The notes: generated from the letters alone by a model not told the origin. 64,000 nt of DNA from Nitrospira sp. MA-1 (GCA_032139905.1 JAQJDB010000004.1:248001-312000); one strand, 5' to 3'; positions 26,954 to 37,047 are shown, counted from the stretch's first letter. Program-made: numbers and translations.

Positions 26954-27637
26954 TTAGGAAAGCGGGGACCATATGAAATACGCACCGAATACGATTGCCA
27001 GGAAACCGGCACTCACTTTCAGGTTGTGATGCCATGATCGAGAAACAAAGACAAAGGGAAGGCTGATCAGCCCGCTCATCAGAAGCATACCCCCAATCGA
27101 ACCCACACCAAATAGGAGAATATAGATCATGCCCATTGCCATGGATGGCATTGTCGTTAGTACCGCAAGGGTTAAGGCGGCACTGCCTGCCATTCCATGC
27201 ACAAAACCCACTAACAGAACTTTGGCGCGAGAACCGTCCAGATGATGGGAGTGGCTCCCATAATCCTGACCATGAACATGAACATGTGAATGGCTCGTTT
27301 CCTCATGGTCATGCTCATGAAGGTGAACGGTCATTGGCTGGAGGGTCCTCCACAGAAGGTGCACTCCCAACGCCACAATCATGGCTCCCACCATTATTTC
27401 CATGTTGGCTGCCATTTGTAACGGAATCGTCCACTTGAGGCTCAACACTAGATAGCCGACAAGGGCTAACGCGCAGGTATGTCCGACTCCCCAGATCGCT
27501 CCTAATAAAGCCGAACGACGGATATCCCGTGATTCTGCAGCCAACGTTCCCATGGCAATGAGGTGGTCCGGGTCGAGGGCGTGCGTCATGCCCAACGTTA
27601 GGCCCAGCAACAAGGAAGTGATGAGTAGATGATCCAT
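26954..27637 (-). CDS. UreH/NiCoT-like nickel permease
   Basis: A 227-residue inner-membrane protein of the nickel/cobalt transporter group (UreH-like). The signature H-A-L-D-P-D-H, an H-x4-D-H metal motif, is at residues 19-25 in the first helices. About six membrane helices follow, with a cytoplasmic or periplasmic His-rich loop near residues 100-130 (alternating H, E, D and S). It likely imports Ni2+, and the urease genes 3 kb away would be the main user. I placed the start at the ATG at 27637, just before the first helix; a longer frame to 27760 adds residues with no membrane or signal character. Specificity for Ni over Co is inferred from context. Confidence 0.8.
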   Translation of the reverse strand: MDHLLITSLLLGLTLGMTHALDPDHLIAMGTLAAESRDIRRSALLGAIWGVGHTCALALVGYLVLSLKWTIPLQMAANMEIMVGAMIVALGVHLLWRTLQPMTVHLHEHDHEETSHSHVHVHGQDYGSHSHHLDGSRAKVLLVGFVHGMAGSAALTLAVLTTMPSMAMGMIYILLFGVGSIGGMLLMSGLISLPFVFVSRSWHHNLKVSAGFLAIVFGAYFIWSPLS

Positions 27638-28045
27638 GTGAGAATCTGATTTGAATGTTATGTGTCCGGAACGGCACTCTAGACCGAATTCACCATCAAA
27701 TCCCAAGGAGGGGAGGGATGGCTCTCGTGAGTTCTCAAGTGTCTGCGGGGGAGTCTTCAATCGGACGCTGACAGATTACCACTTTCTCCCTATGACTATG
27801 CTATCCACCGAATTTTATCAGATTGCCCCTTTGTTCGGCTCATCATAATCTAATGCCTCATGAAAAATCTCAGGGTATGCACCTTGTTGGTGTCGATAAA
27901 GCTTAGCCTGAATTTCAGAGGGAAAACCCACTCTTTGTAATACTCATTTTACTGAGAAGATCATGCAGAATGGCGAGAAACCGAGGTCCTGTCCACAGAA
28001 TCTTGGCGTTGGTCCCAGATGCGGACGGGCATCTTCTTAATGGAG
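27638..28045. other. No gene seen
   Basis: About 400 bases upstream of the nickel permease gene. It should hold that gene's promoter. A nickel riboswitch or a NikR-type palindrome was looked for and not found. Confidence 0.35.
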
Positions 28046-28939
28046 TTATCTTTGGGAGTCGCGACTGCGTTGAATCTCATGAAGCTCGTTTCTCAATTGC
28101 TCCAGGTCTTGCTCCTGTTTGTGAACCTGTTCCTCCAGCGCGCGGAGGGCGGGGTCTTCCAACACCGATTCCCCTTGGGCAGGAACGGTCTTCTGGTTCT
28201 TTGGTGTAATAGCCGTCTCGCGGCTGTGGGTACGCGAAGGTGCTTCCGTCTGACGGATGAGGGAGCGGACTGGCTGTTCACGAGCCTTTTGCAACGTTTC
28301 GAGAAGCGGATAATTGATCGCCAGGGTCACCTCGTCGGGGTGGCCAACTTTCTGCGGAGACTTGTCGGGCCTAAGGGTTTCCTCGGGTTCGAAAAGCACA
28401 GTCCGACCACCAAGGCCGGTCGGATCGGGGGCCTGACGGTCATCCACGTAAACAAAATTTATTCCCTCGTGTTTCTGTGTGAAGTGGGTAATGGTTAGAA
28501 AAAGCAAGTCTTCGCGGAGGGAGAGAATGCCCGCCGTCATCCTTGATCCGTATTCCCAGGGATAGATCCGTTGAAAGACTATCTCCTCTTCGGGGGTGGC
28601 TTGCGAGAAGGCGGAGAGAATGTGTGGGGTCAGAAGCTCTACGTCTTCATCGGAGAAAATTCTATTGGGCTCTTGTTGCCCTCTGAAATGTTTGTCGAAT
28701 GCGGCTTGTAGCTTTTGCACGCGCAACCCCCGTAACGCTCCATGTATCACGGTCGGCGAGAGAGTAGCTGGATGGGAGGCCCGAAAAGAGTCTTGCGGGA
28801 CCCACTCCAGATAAACTCGGCTGGTCTCATTCTGGTGAAGGGGAGTGCGTATGCCGGATCCGGCACAGCCAAGAAGGAATGTACAGGCCACAACGCCTGC
28901 CAAGGTCATGCGACTTAGATCCACAGCACGGACTTTCAC
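28046..28939 (-). CDS. Lipoprotein of unknown function with C-terminal coiled coil
   Basis: A 297-residue lipoprotein. The GTG start follows GAGGGG. The lipobox is T-F-L-L-G-C near residue 25. The mature part has a domain of about 180 residues with the phrase E-E-I-V-F-Q-R-I-Y-P-W-E-Y-G-S-R-M-T-A-G, then a Pro/Ser/Thr-rich linker, and a coiled-coil end rich in E, Q, L and R (residues 260-297). I do not recognise the family. It is divergent from the urea locus, sharing the intergenic region at 28940-29147. Confidence 0.65.
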   Translation of the reverse strand: MKVRAVDLSRMTLAGVVACTFLLGCAGSGIRTPLHQNETSRVYLEWVPQDSFRASHPATLSPTVIHGALRGLRVQKLQAAFDKHFRGQQEPNRIFSDEDVELLTPHILSAFSQATPEEEIVFQRIYPWEYGSRMTAGILSLREDLLFLTITHFTQKHEGINFVYVDDRQAPDPTGLGGRTVLFEPEETLRPDKSPQKVGHPDEVTLAINYPLLETLQKAREQPVRSLIRQTEAPSRTHSRETAITPKNQKTVPAQGESVLEDPALRALEEQVHKQEQDLEQLRNELHEIQRSRDSQR

Positions 28940-29081
28940 GTTTTCCCCTCGGTGACATCATCATCGGCTTTGGGTCGATTGGTGCGCAAGTATATCATAA
29001 GAAACGGGAACACAATCATCAGGCTTGTCCCCCCATTATTTATATGTCGGAGCGCAGAAGAATGATCTGTTCAATATATTC

Positions 29082-29110
29082 TTGACAATTTTCTTGGCTT
29101 TTCACATAGT
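29082..29110 (+). promoter_or_regulatory. Predicted sigma-70 promoter of the urea locus
   Basis: A perfect -35 hexamer TTGACA at 29082-29087 is followed by a 17-base spacer and CATAGT at 29105-29110 (four of six matches to TATAAT). It ends 37 bases before the porin start codon. A sigma-54 (NtrC-type) pair was looked for and the GG/GC spacing does not fit. Confidence 0.45.
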
Positions 29111-29147
29111 GCAAGTCTCGCATGAAACACAGCTACATTAATCCGAT

Positions 29148-30383
29148 ATGAAACATATGCTTATGAGCTTGACTTCGAATCTTGCTTACCTGCGGACGAT
29201 TCAGTCGTGCGCTATTGCCGTCATGTTCATCGGGATGGTTGTGATCGCGCCGGTTGTGCATGGAGCAGGAAAAATCGAAATTGACGACACAAAATGGATT
29301 AGCGTGGGTCTTGGTCTGAAAACAAGTTTTTTCACGCAGGAGGATGCGGCGTCGAACGGATCGAATTGGAGTAATAACTTCCAATTGGACAATCTCCGTC
29401 TGTATGTGAATGGGCAAATCCATAAATATATCAAAGTTGAATTTAACACGGAATGTAATAATTGTGTTTCCTCAGATAATACTCAAGGCGGAACCATGAT
29501 TGTCCTCGACGCCATCGGCAAGTTTGAATTCAACCAGTACTTCAATGTCTGGGCAGGGCGCCAGTTAGTTCCACAGCACCGTGGAGAACTCTCCGGTCCG
29601 TTTTTCCAAAGTACCTTTGATTTTGTTGAAACGCCGTTTTACACCTCTGATTTCTCCGGCTCCATTGGGCAGGGGGGACGATTCGGCCGTGACGACGGTG
29701 TCAACATTTGGGGAGCGTTAACTCCGGATAGAAGATTGACCTATGTCGTGGGGATCTTTGGAGGGCATGGCGGCGCGTCGAATCAGGCGGACAATCTCCT
29801 CTATGCCGGTCGTATCAGTTACAACTTTCTCAATGTCGAAAAAAATCCCGGTTATTACACCAGCAGTACGTATTACGGGAAGGGCGGCGATATTTTGACC
29901 GCAGCCTATGTGCTCCAATATCAGAACGATGGGGCCGGCACCCAGGCCTCTCCCTCGACCTTTTATGGAATGAATGGGGATCTGTTGTTTGAGAAGGTGT
30001 TGCCCAATAAAGGCGTTCTTACCCTGGAGGGTGAACTCAAGTATTTCAATCCCAATCTGAGCGCCCAGGCGCTTGCAGACCCCAATTGTTTCTGCCTGTT
30101 CTCCGGCGTTTCCTGGATGGCCACAGGATTATATCTCTTTCCTCAAAAAGTGGGGATCGGGCAGTTTCAGCCTTTTGTGCGTTATGTGGACACCAATCCT
30201 AATGAGAGCTCCTCTCGATACCTGTTCGAGGGAGGATTGAACTACGTCATTGATGGGCATAACGCGAGGATTTCGCTGTTTTATCAATATGGCGATTTTT
30301 TGACCAAAGGCAGGGCCTATACGCCAGGCGTCAGTGGCGATGCGGTCAGCGCTGTGGGATTGGGTCTTCAACTCCAACTGTGA
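29148..30383 (+). CDS. Outer-membrane porin of the urea locus (FmdC-like)
   Basis: A 411-residue protein with a signal peptide (cleavage near H-G-A, about residue 40) and a 16-strand-type porin body resembling the phosphate-selective O/P porin group. Porins of this kind, called FmdC-like, are found next to urease genes in nitrifiers and are thought to pass urea and short amides. It is the first gene of the urea locus and ends 15 bases before the urea transporter gene, so the two are probably co-transcribed. The C-terminal residue is Leu rather than Phe. Substrate is inferred from context only. Confidence 0.75.
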   Translation: MKHMLMSLTSNLAYLRTIQSCAIAVMFIGMVVIAPVVHGAGKIEIDDTKWISVGLGLKTSFFTQEDAASNGSNWSNNFQLDNLRLYVNGQIHKYIKVEFNTECNNCVSSDNTQGGTMIVLDAIGKFEFNQYFNVWAGRQLVPQHRGELSGPFFQSTFDFVETPFYTSDFSGSIGQGGRFGRDDGVNIWGALTPDRRLTYVVGIFGGHGGASNQADNLLYAGRISYNFLNVEKNPGYYTSSTYYGKGGDILTAAYVLQYQNDGAGTQASPSTFYGMNGDLLFEKVLPNKGVLTLEGELKYFNPNLSAQALADPNCFCLFSGVSWMATGLYLFPQKVGIGQFQPFVRYVDTNPNESSSRYLFEGGLNYVIDGHNARISLFYQYGDFLTKGRAYTPGVSGDAVSAVGLGLQLQL

Positions 30384-30398
30384 TGAGGGAGATCTGAC

Positions 30399-31319
30399 AT
30401 GGCAACAGAGTCCATCGTGACCGATCGCCAAACATTTTGGGATCCGGAGAAATTTTTCCAAATCGTCCTGCGCGGGGTTGGTCAAGTGATGTTCCAGGGT
30501 CATGCAGGCACAGGAATGTTATTCCTGGTGGGGATTGCGGTCGCGTCGCCTCTGATGGCCGTAGGCGCGTTGATCGGAGCGGTCCTCGGTCCAGTGGTCG
30601 CTACCCTGGCGCGATTCGACGACAAGGAGATTGCGGAAGGGCTGCATGGCTTCAATCCCGTCCTGGTGGGCATTGCCACGGTTTTCTATTTGAAACCTGA
30701 GCCCCTGACATGGGTCCTGCTCGTGGCGGGGTGTGTGGGCTCGACATTCCTGACCTATGCGATGCGCCGATATCTGAAGTTCCCCACCTACACTGCTCCC
30801 TTCGTCCTCGTCACGTGGTTGGTCCTGATCATGGCTCATGGGATAGCCGGAACGACAATCGATGTGATGCCGGCCCCTCCGGCGTATACGCCGTCCGGTT
30901 TCGTAGCCGAGGTTTTGGCGGGGGCGGCCGAGGTGATGTTCGGTGCGACGGTGGTGACCGGAATTCTGTTCCTTGCGGGGATTGCCCTCTGCACATGGCG
31001 GCACGCGGTGCTAGGGCTGTTGGGATCAATAGTGGGAACCCTCGTGGCGCTGTATCACAATGACCCGACATCGGCAGTCCACCTGGGCATCTATGGGTAC
31101 AACGCCGTTCTGGCGCCGATCGCGGTATACCTGTGGGGGAAGTCTCTCCTGATTGCGATACTGGCCGCCATGATCTCCGTCCCCCTGACGGAGTTCTTTC
31201 CCTCCTGGCTGGGAATCCCTGCCCTGACTGCTCCATTTGTGGTAGCGTCCTGGATCATTATCGCCGTCGGTCAGATCGACGCGTTGTACCTGCGGGAGCC
31301 GGTTGAGAAGTCGGGGTAA
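30399..31319 (+). CDS. UT-family urea transporter (channel)
   Basis: A 306-residue membrane protein of the UT/SLC14 type, the same family as kidney and Actinobacillus urea channels. It shows the internal duplication of that family: first half with G-L-H-G-F-N-P-V-L-V-G and T-A-P-F-V-L-V-T-W, second half with G-I-Y-G-Y-N-A-V-L-A and T-A-P-F-V-V-A-S-W. These segments line the urea slot. About ten membrane helices are expected. It differs from the Urt ABC transporter, which is absent here. It is placed between the porin and ureA and starts with a GGGAG site. Confidence 0.88.
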   Translation: MATESIVTDRQTFWDPEKFFQIVLRGVGQVMFQGHAGTGMLFLVGIAVASPLMAVGALIGAVLGPVVATLARFDDKEIAEGLHGFNPVLVGIATVFYLKPEPLTWVLLVAGCVGSTFLTYAMRRYLKFPTYTAPFVLVTWLVLIMAHGIAGTTIDVMPAPPAYTPSGFVAEVLAGAAEVMFGATVVTGILFLAGIALCTWRHAVLGLLGSIVGTLVALYHNDPTSAVHLGIYGYNAVLAPIAVYLWGKSLLIAILAAMISVPLTEFFPSWLGIPALTAPFVVASWIIIAVGQIDALYLREPVEKSG

Positions 31320-31416
31320 CGTCGAGAGGCACACGGGTTCGCGAGAATCGTTTCGTGGGCTTGCGGGGGCCGGATATCTTACACTACACGTTCACTATTG
31401 AAGAGGAGAGCATGTC

Positions 31417-31719
31417 ATGCATCTAACACCTCGTGAGACGGAAAAATTGTTGATTTACCAACTTGGCGATATTGCCCAACGGCGGAAGACCAAAGGCCTG
31501 AAGCTGAATCATCCGGAATCGATGGCGCTCATCTGCTCGACAGCTCTCGAAGGGGCCCGCGAGGGAAAGACGGTCGAGGAGGTGATGACGGAGGCTGCGG
31601 GTGTGCTGACACGTGATGACGTCATGGAGGGAGTAGCCGAGATGATCCCTTTCGTTCAACTTGAGGCCGTGTTCACCGATGGCACCAGGCTAATTACGGT
31701 CCATGATCCGATCAAGTAA
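31417..31719 (+). CDS. ureA: Urease subunit gamma
   Basis: A 100-residue protein of typical UreA length. It shows the usual opening [10 protein letters not shown] and the phrases [14 protein letters not shown] and [13 protein letters not shown]. It assembles with UreB and UreC into the nickel enzyme that hydrolyses urea to ammonia and CO2 in the cytoplasm. The ATG at 31417 follows AAGAGGAG. It lies 35 bases before ureB. Confidence 0.95.
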   Translation: MHLTPRETEKLLIYQLGDIAQRRKTKGLKLNHPESMALICSTALEGAREGKTVEEVMTEAAGVLTRDDVMEGVAEMIPFVQLEAVFTDGTRLITVHDPIK

Positions 31720-31754
31720 TCCCTATTTATTCTGAGACAAAGAGGAGGATGAAC

Positions 31755-32240
31755 ATGGCTCAGTCAAAAAAGAATCCCCCCAACTCTGGAGTCGGGAAGT
31801 GGTTGCGGCACAAGCATGCCGGCCCTCAATCGGAAAATACGGATACGGCCCCAATTGGGGGCCTCGTTCTGGCTAAAGGGGATATCGAAATCAACTCCGG
31901 TCGGCCGACGACCACCCTGAGAGTGCGGAACACCGGCGACCGGCCCATTCAGGTCGGCTCCCATTTTCACTTTTTTGAATCGAATCGTTACCTGCAGTTT
32001 GATCGGTCGGAGGCGTTTGGCAAGCGGCTGGATATTCCGTCAACGACCGCGATCCGGTTTGAGCCTGGCGACGAGAAGGAGGTGACTCTGGTCCCGATGG
32101 GTGGCAAACAGTTCTGCGTCGGCTTCAACAATTTGGTCGATGGCTGGACGGGCGACGGGCCAACACCCGACTACCGTCCCAACTATGACGAGGCCATGCG
32201 ACGCGTTAAGGAACGTGGATTCAAGTCGACCAAACCCTGA
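31755..32240 (+). CDS. ureB: Urease subunit beta
   Basis: A 161-residue protein. UreB core from about residue 35: P-I-G-G-L-V-L-A, then [11 protein letters not shown] and R-L-D-I-P-S. It has an N-terminal extension of about 35 basic residues and a C-terminal tail, so it is longer than the common 100-110 residues. I chose the ATG at 31755 rather than 31749 because AGAGGAGG then has a proper six-base spacing. It lies 19 bases before ureC. Confidence 0.93.
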   Translation: MAQSKKNPPNSGVGKWLRHKHAGPQSENTDTAPIGGLVLAKGDIEINSGRPTTTLRVRNTGDRPIQVGSHFHFFESNRYLQFDRSEAFGKRLDIPSTTAIRFEPGDEKEVTLVPMGGKQFCVGFNNLVDGWTGDGPTPDYRPNYDEAMRRVKERGFKSTKP

Positions 32241-32259
32241 CAACAAAGGAGTCTCTGCG

Positions 32260-33978
32260 ATGTCTAAGATTTCACGCAAACAATACGCCGATCTCTATGG
32301 ACCAACGACCGGCGACAAAATCCGATTGGGCAATACGGATCTTTATGTCGAGATCGAAAAAGATCTGCGTGTGTACGGCGACGAACTGGTCACCGGAGGG
32401 GGTAAGACTCTCCGTGATGGAATGGGGTCCGACAATCAAATTACCCAGGCGGCCGGCTGTCTCGACCTCGTCATCACCAACGTGACCATCCTGGATCCCA
32501 TTTTGGGTGTGATTAAGGCGGACGTGGGTGTCCGCAACGGGCGGATCGTCGGCGTCGGGAAGGCCGGCAATCCTTCGACCATGGACGGGGTCACTCCGGG
32601 ACTGACCACGGGCACCTCGACGGATGCGATCACCGGAGAGCATCTCATCCTGACCGCCGCCGGAATGGACACGCACATTCATTTCATCTGCCCGCAGCAG
32701 ATTTGGCACGGGCTCTCGAATGGGATCACCACTCTCTGGGGAGGCGGTATTGGACCCACCGACGGGACCAATGGCGTAACGACGACCAATGGTCCCTGGA
32801 ATATGGAAATGATGCTTCGCGCAGTTGAGGGATTGCCGGTGAACATGGGCTTTTATGGCAAAGGCAATTGTACCGGCAAGGCACCGCTGGTTGAGCAGTT
32901 AGAAGCCGGTGCCACTGGTTTCAAAATTCATGAAGACTACGGCACGACACCTGCCGCCATCCGGTCTGCCCTGTCGGTGGCCGAGGAGTATGACGTGAGC
33001 GTCGCCGTGCATACGGACACGCTCAATGAGGGGGGATTTGTCGAGGACTCAATCGCAGCCTTCGACGGGCGAACGATCCACACGTACCACTCTGAGGGCG
33101 CCGGAGGCGGCCATGCGCCTGACCTCTTGAAGGTCGTCGGTCAGCCGAACGTGCTGCCGAGCTCGACCAATCCAACGTTGCCTTGCGGTGTGAACTCGGT
33201 GGCAGAACTCTTCGACATGATCATGGTTTGCCACAACCTGAATCCAAAGATCCCCTCGGACGTGGCCTTTGCCGAGAGCCGGGTGCGTGCCGAGACGATC
33301 GTGGCCGAGAGCGTGCTGCACGACATGGGGGCAATCTCGATGATCGGCAGCGACTCGCAGGCCATGGGTCGCATCGGAGAGAATTTCCTGCGGGCGTTCC
33401 AAACAGCCGACGCCATGAAACAGGCACGCGGCAAGCTCCCCGAGGATGCCCCGGGCAACGACAACTTCCGGGTGTTGCGTTATTTGTCAAAGGTGACCTC
33501 GGCTCCCTGCATCGCTGCGGGGATCTTCCACCAGTTGGGATCGATCGAGCCTGGCAAGCTGGCCGATCTGGTTCTCTGGGAACCGGCATTCTTCGGGGCA
33601 AAGCCCAAGTTGGTGCTCAAGGGTGGTTTTGTGGCGTGGGCCAACATGGGGGATCCGAACGCCTCGCTGCCGACACCGCAGCCGATGATGTACCGCCCCA
33701 TGTTCGGGGCCATGGGCTCGACGCTGCAGAGTACCTGCATGACGTTTGTGTCCCAGGTTGCTCACGACAGGAACGTCAAGGAGAAGTACGGGTTGGGCCG
33801 TATGGTCGAGCCGGTTAGCCAGACCAGGGTCCTGACCAAGAAACACATGGTCCGCAACGATTATTTGCCAAAGATCGAGGTCAACCCGCAGACATTTGCT
33901 GTGATGGTTGACGGCGTGCACGCCACGGTCACGCCGCCGAAAAATATCGCACTCAACCAGTTGTATTTTTTCAGTTGA
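32260..33978 (+). CDS. ureC: Urease subunit alpha (catalytic)
   Basis: A 572-residue catalytic subunit. Nickel ligands and active-site residues are visible in order: H139 and H141 (T-H-I-H-F), the carbamylated K222 (G-F-K-I-H-E-D), H251 (V-H-T-D-T), H277, the flap C324 and H325 (M-V-C-H-N), and D365 (G-S-D-S-Q). All key residues are intact, so the enzyme should be active once nickel is loaded. The residue after the flap histidine is Asn where many ureases have a second His, which is a common variant. The real start is the ATG at 32260; an open frame further upstream is an overlap with ureB. Confidence 0.97.
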   Translation: MSKISRKQYADLYGPTTGDKIRLGNTDLYVEIEKDLRVYGDELVTGGGKTLRDGMGSDNQITQAAGCLDLVITNVTILDPILGVIKADVGVRNGRIVGVGKAGNPSTMDGVTPGLTTGTSTDAITGEHLILTAAGMDTHIHFICPQQIWHGLSNGITTLWGGGIGPTDGTNGVTTTNGPWNMEMMLRAVEGLPVNMGFYGKGNCTGKAPLVEQLEAGATGFKIHEDYGTTPAAIRSALSVAEEYDVSVAVHTDTLNEGGFVEDSIAAFDGRTIHTYHSEGAGGGHAPDLLKVVGQPNVLPSSTNPTLPCGVNSVAELFDMIMVCHNLNPKIPSDVAFAESRVRAETIVAESVLHDMGAISMIGSDSQAMGRIGENFLRAFQTADAMKQARGKLPEDAPGNDNFRVLRYLSKVTSAPCIAAGIFHQLGSIEPGKLADLVLWEPAFFGAKPKLVLKGGFVAWANMGDPNASLPTPQPMMYRPMFGAMGSTLQSTCMTFVSQVAHDRNVKEKYGLGRMVEPVSQTRVLTKKHMVRNDYLPKIEVNPQTFAVMVDGVHATVTPPKNIALNQLYFFS

Positions 33979-33998
33979 TCGGCATCGATGGCTCCTGT

Positions 33999-34037
33999 GC
34001 CCGGCACCAGTCGGTTTCGTCTGACTGGTATCCGGGC
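33999..34037 (+). promoter_or_regulatory. Hairpin in the ureC-ureE spacer
   Basis: gcccgg-c-accagtc pairs with gactggt-at-ccgggc across a 10-base loop, giving 6 + 7 base pairs with a small internal bulge, in the 122-base gap after ureC. No T-run follows, so it is not a classic terminator. It may stabilise the ureABC message or lower expression of the accessory genes. Confidence 0.4.
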
Positions 34038-34100
34038 TTCAGGATTATTGAGAAGGTCCATGGACGCGAGAGCAAGGATTAACTATTGGGGAACGAATCG

Positions 34101-34706
34101 ATGATTATGGTTGAATCGGTGTTAGGCCACGTCAAGGATCCCGACTGGAAGGCCAAACTTGATGGCGCGCATGTTGACGTGATGCATCTCGACCAATGGC
34201 AGGCCCAGAAAACCCGATTTCGCCTGAAGTCGGAGGGGGGAGTGGAGTTGGCTGTGTCGCTGGAGCGGAATACTCATTTGCACGATGGAGACATTCTCCT
34301 CTGGGATGACACTACGCGTGAGGCAATCATTGCCCGCATTCAACTTCAGGATGTGATGGTGATCCGGCTGGATGGTTTGCTCTCGAAGACCCAGGAATTC
34401 CTCGCGCACATTTGTCTCGAACTTGGACATGCGTTGGGCAATCAACACTGGCCGGCGGTGGTCAAGGGCACGACGGTCTATGTACCCCTGACCGTGGACC
34501 GGCAAGTGATGGCTTCAGTGATGAAGACGCACGCGTTCGAGGAGATCACCTACGAATTTTCGCCGGGTGCCTCGGTCATTCCCTATCTCGCGCCCCACGA
34601 ATCCCGGCGGCTGTTTGGTGGTGCCAATTCAACACCCCACTCCCATGTACATGAACACTCGCCTACCCTGAATCATCATGACGATCACTCCCATCCGCAC
34701 ACGTAA
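34101..34706 (+). CDS. ureE: Urease accessory protein UreE
   Basis: A 201-residue nickel chaperone of the urease maturation complex. It shows the UreE N-terminal domain and the C-terminal domain with G-N-Q-H-W-P (metal site) followed by an extended His-rich tail (eight or more His in the last 30 residues) typical of nickel-binding UreE. It hands nickel to UreG. The ATG at 34101 follows GGGGAA at about eight bases. Confidence 0.9.
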   Translation: MIMVESVLGHVKDPDWKAKLDGAHVDVMHLDQWQAQKTRFRLKSEGGVELAVSLERNTHLHDGDILLWDDTTREAIIARIQLQDVMVIRLDGLLSKTQEFLAHICLELGHALGNQHWPAVVKGTTVYVPLTVDRQVMASVMKTHAFEEITYEFSPGASVIPYLAPHESRRLFGGANSTPHSHVHEHSPTLNHHDDHSHPHT

Positions 34707-34751
34707 ACGACGAACCACGACCCCACGCAACCATTCGATAGGAACACGATC

Positions 34752-35441
34752 ATGCTGACCATCTCCGAGCTGATGCGTGTTCTGCAGTTCGGCGATTCGG
34801 TGCTGCCGGTCGGGTCATTTACGTTCTCAAATGGATTGGAGTCGGCCGTGGAGCATGGGGTGGTGCACGACCTCGCATCGCTACGACAGTTTGTGCGAAT
34901 CGCCATCGACCAGGCAGCGACCTCGGACGGCATCGCGGTGCTTGCCGCGTTCCGCGCAGCCTGTGCGGGCGACAATGCCCGGATCGACCAGGCGGACCAT
35001 GCGGTCTTTAATCGCAAGCTGAACGAGGAGATACGAACGATGACCGTGCGTATGGGCCGCAAGCTGGCGGAGATGGCTGATCGCGTGGTGGGGCCTACTA
35101 TTGCCAGTGCGTGGCTGTGCCGGATTACGGCTCATGAGACGCCAGGCTGTTACCCGATTGGCCAGGCACTGGTTTTTGCCTCGCTTGGGCTTTCGGAGCA
35201 GGACGCCTTCGCGGTGCACCAGTATGGTCTGGCCAGTATGATGCTTGCTGCATCGCTGCGCCTCATGAAGCTGCATTACCTGGATGCCCAGGCTGTCCTC
35301 TTCGAGATTAACTCCGAAGCCGGGGTCGCCTACCAACGTATTGCCACCAGCTCACTTGAGGACATGGCAACCTTCGCGCCGGTGATCGACATTCTGGCAT
35401 CTTCGCATGTGCAGGCCAAGGTACGCATGTTTATGAATTGA
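34752..35441 (+). CDS. ureF: Urease accessory protein UreF
   Basis: A 229-residue all-helical protein with the family start Q-F-G-D-S-V-L-P-V-G-S-F-T-F-S-N-G-L-E and the later G-x-Y-P-I-G-Q-A-L segment. UreF bridges UreD and UreG in the activation complex and gates GTP-dependent nickel insertion. It lies between ureE and ureG; an AGGA ribosome site precedes the ATG. Confidence 0.93.
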   Translation: MLTISELMRVLQFGDSVLPVGSFTFSNGLESAVEHGVVHDLASLRQFVRIAIDQAATSDGIAVLAAFRAACAGDNARIDQADHAVFNRKLNEEIRTMTVRMGRKLAEMADRVVGPTIASAWLCRITAHETPGCYPIGQALVFASLGLSEQDAFAVHQYGLASMMLAASLRLMKLHYLDAQAVLFEINSEAGVAYQRIATSSLEDMATFAPVIDILASSHVQAKVRMFMN

Positions 35442-35459
35442 TGAGTAAGGAGAACACGC

Positions 35460-36098
35460 ATGAAGACAATCACACGGATAGGAATCGGTGGCCCTGTTGG
35501 ATCCGGCAAAACGGCCATTGTCGAGGCGATCACACCGAAACTGATGGATATGGGAGGGCGTATTCTGATTATCACCAATGACATCGTGACCACCGAAGAT
35601 GCCAAGCACGTCCAACGCACACTGAAGGGTATCCTGTTAGAGGATCGTATCCTGGGAGTCGAAACCGGATCATGTCCGCATACGGCGGTTCGCGAAGATC
35701 CGAGTATGAACATTGCTGCCGTCGAGGATATGGAAGCACGGTTCCCTGAAACCGATGTGGTCCTGATCGAGAGTGGTGGTGACAATCTGACTCTGACCTT
35801 CAGCCCTGCCCTGGTCGATTATTTTATCTATGTGATTGACGTCGCCGCCGGGGATAAAATTCCTCGCAAGAATGGACCGGGGATCACGAAGTCGGACATC
35901 CTGGTGATCAACAAAACGGACCTGGCCCCATACGTTGGAGCAAGCCTCGACGTCATGGATCATGATTCCCGCCTGATGCGGGGGGACCGACCATTCGTGT
36001 TTACCAACTGCAAAACCGGGGAGGGGATTGATCAGCTGGTCGAGCTGATCAAGGAAAATGCACTGTTCGACCTGAATCTCGTGGAACCGAAGGTATGA
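35460..36098 (+). CDS. ureG: Urease accessory GTPase UreG
   Basis: A 212-residue GTPase with the P-loop G-G-P-V-G-S-G-K-T at residues 10-18, E-S-G-G-D-N-L, and the N-K-T-D specificity motif. It uses GTP to drive nickel delivery into apo-urease. TAAGGAG lies six bases before the ATG. Its stop codon overlaps the ureD start (ATGA), so the two are translationally coupled. Confidence 0.96.
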   Translation: MKTITRIGIGGPVGSGKTAIVEAITPKLMDMGGRILIITNDIVTTEDAKHVQRTLKGILLEDRILGVETGSCPHTAVREDPSMNIAAVEDMEARFPETDVVLIESGGDNLTLTFSPALVDYFIYVIDVAAGDKIPRKNGPGITKSDILVINKTDLAPYVGASLDVMDHDSRLMRGDRPFVFTNCKTGEGIDQLVELIKENALFDLNLVEPKV

Positions 36099-37003
36099 GG
36101 GTGTTAGCCCCGGAACTCGCTCCGTATCAAGACCAGCCGAAGCAATTACCAAGTGGTGCATTGGGCAAGGATGCCCTCTTGCGTCTGCGCTTCGAGGCCC
36201 GGCGTGATCGCTCGATCCTGGCATTCTCGGAGCGAAGGGCTCCGCTCCTGGTGCAGAAGGCCCTGTACTGTGATGAGGGCATGCCCGACCTGCCTGTGGT
36301 GTTCATCATCACCAACTCCGGTGGTATTCTCCAGGGGGATCGTTACACGATGGAATTTTCGGCCGGGCCCGATGCCTGCGGACATATCACATCCCAAGCG
36401 GCCACCAAGATTCATGAAATGGACGCGAATTACGCTGGACAGACGCAGGAGATGACATTGGAGGAGGGCGCGTACCTGGAATATCTCCCTGATATAATCA
36501 TCCCATTTCGACATTCCCGCTTTCATACCCGCACCCGGATCAGGATTGCCTCAACAGCCACTCTGCTCTACTCGGAGATTTTGATGGGAGGACGTCAGTT
36601 TTATGGCGACGGCGAACTATTCCAGTTTGACTTGTTCTCCTCCACGGTTGCGGGAGAGCGATTGGACGGGACGAAGCTGTTCGTTGAAAAATTCCTGATT
36701 GAGCCGAGCCGCTTGGAACCGTCCCGGTTGGGCGTCATGGGAGATTTCACCGTTTTTGGAAACGTTATTTTGCTGACCCCTCGCGAGCATGCGGAGGCGA
36801 TCCAGGCGCGGGTGGCCGCAGCCTGGAGCCGCGAGGAGGGGTGGGCTGCCGGTGTGAGCCGGTTACCCAATGATGCCGGATTGATCTATAAGGTAATCGG
36901 TAAGGAGTCGAGTACCGTGCGCGCGAAGGTACGAGAATTCTGGTCATTGGTGCGGCCCCAGGTCACCGGCTTCGCCGTTCCTCCGAAATTTCCTTGGCAT
37001 TGA
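36095..37003 (+). CDS. ureD: Urease accessory protein UreD
   Basis: A 302-residue UreD (also called UreH). It contains the family phrases G-G-I-L-Q-G-D-R-Y and Q-A-A-T-K-I-H-E-M, and the E-Y-L-P-D segment. UreD binds apo-urease first and forms a tunnel for nickel with UreF and UreG. The ATG overlaps the ureG stop by four bases. In many operons ureD comes first; here it is last. Confidence 0.93.
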   Translation: MRVLAPELAPYQDQPKQLPSGALGKDALLRLRFEARRDRSILAFSERRAPLLVQKALYCDEGMPDLPVVFIITNSGGILQGDRYTMEFSAGPDACGHITSQAATKIHEMDANYAGQTQEMTLEEGAYLEYLPDIIIPFRHSRFHTRTRIRIASTATLLYSEILMGGRQFYGDGELFQFDLFSSTVAGERLDGTKLFVEKFLIEPSRLEPSRLGVMGDFTVFGNVILLTPREHAEAIQARVAAAWSREEGWAAGVSRLPNDAGLIYKVIGKESSTVRAKVREFWSLVRPQVTGFAVPPKFPWH

Positions 37004-37047
37004 AATGGTATCTGCGACCTCTCCTGGCTGAGAGAATGTTTTGACGC

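Noticed and set aside
29090-29115. Sigma-54 (NtrC-type) promoter before the urea locus
   Set aside because: A GG and a GC are present, but their spacing is 13 instead of 10 bases; the sigma-70 pair at 29082-29110 fits better.
37004-37047. Fluoride riboswitch before the crcB pair
   Set aside because: The gap is only 44 bases and lacks the conserved crcB-motif segments, so there is no room for the pseudoknot.
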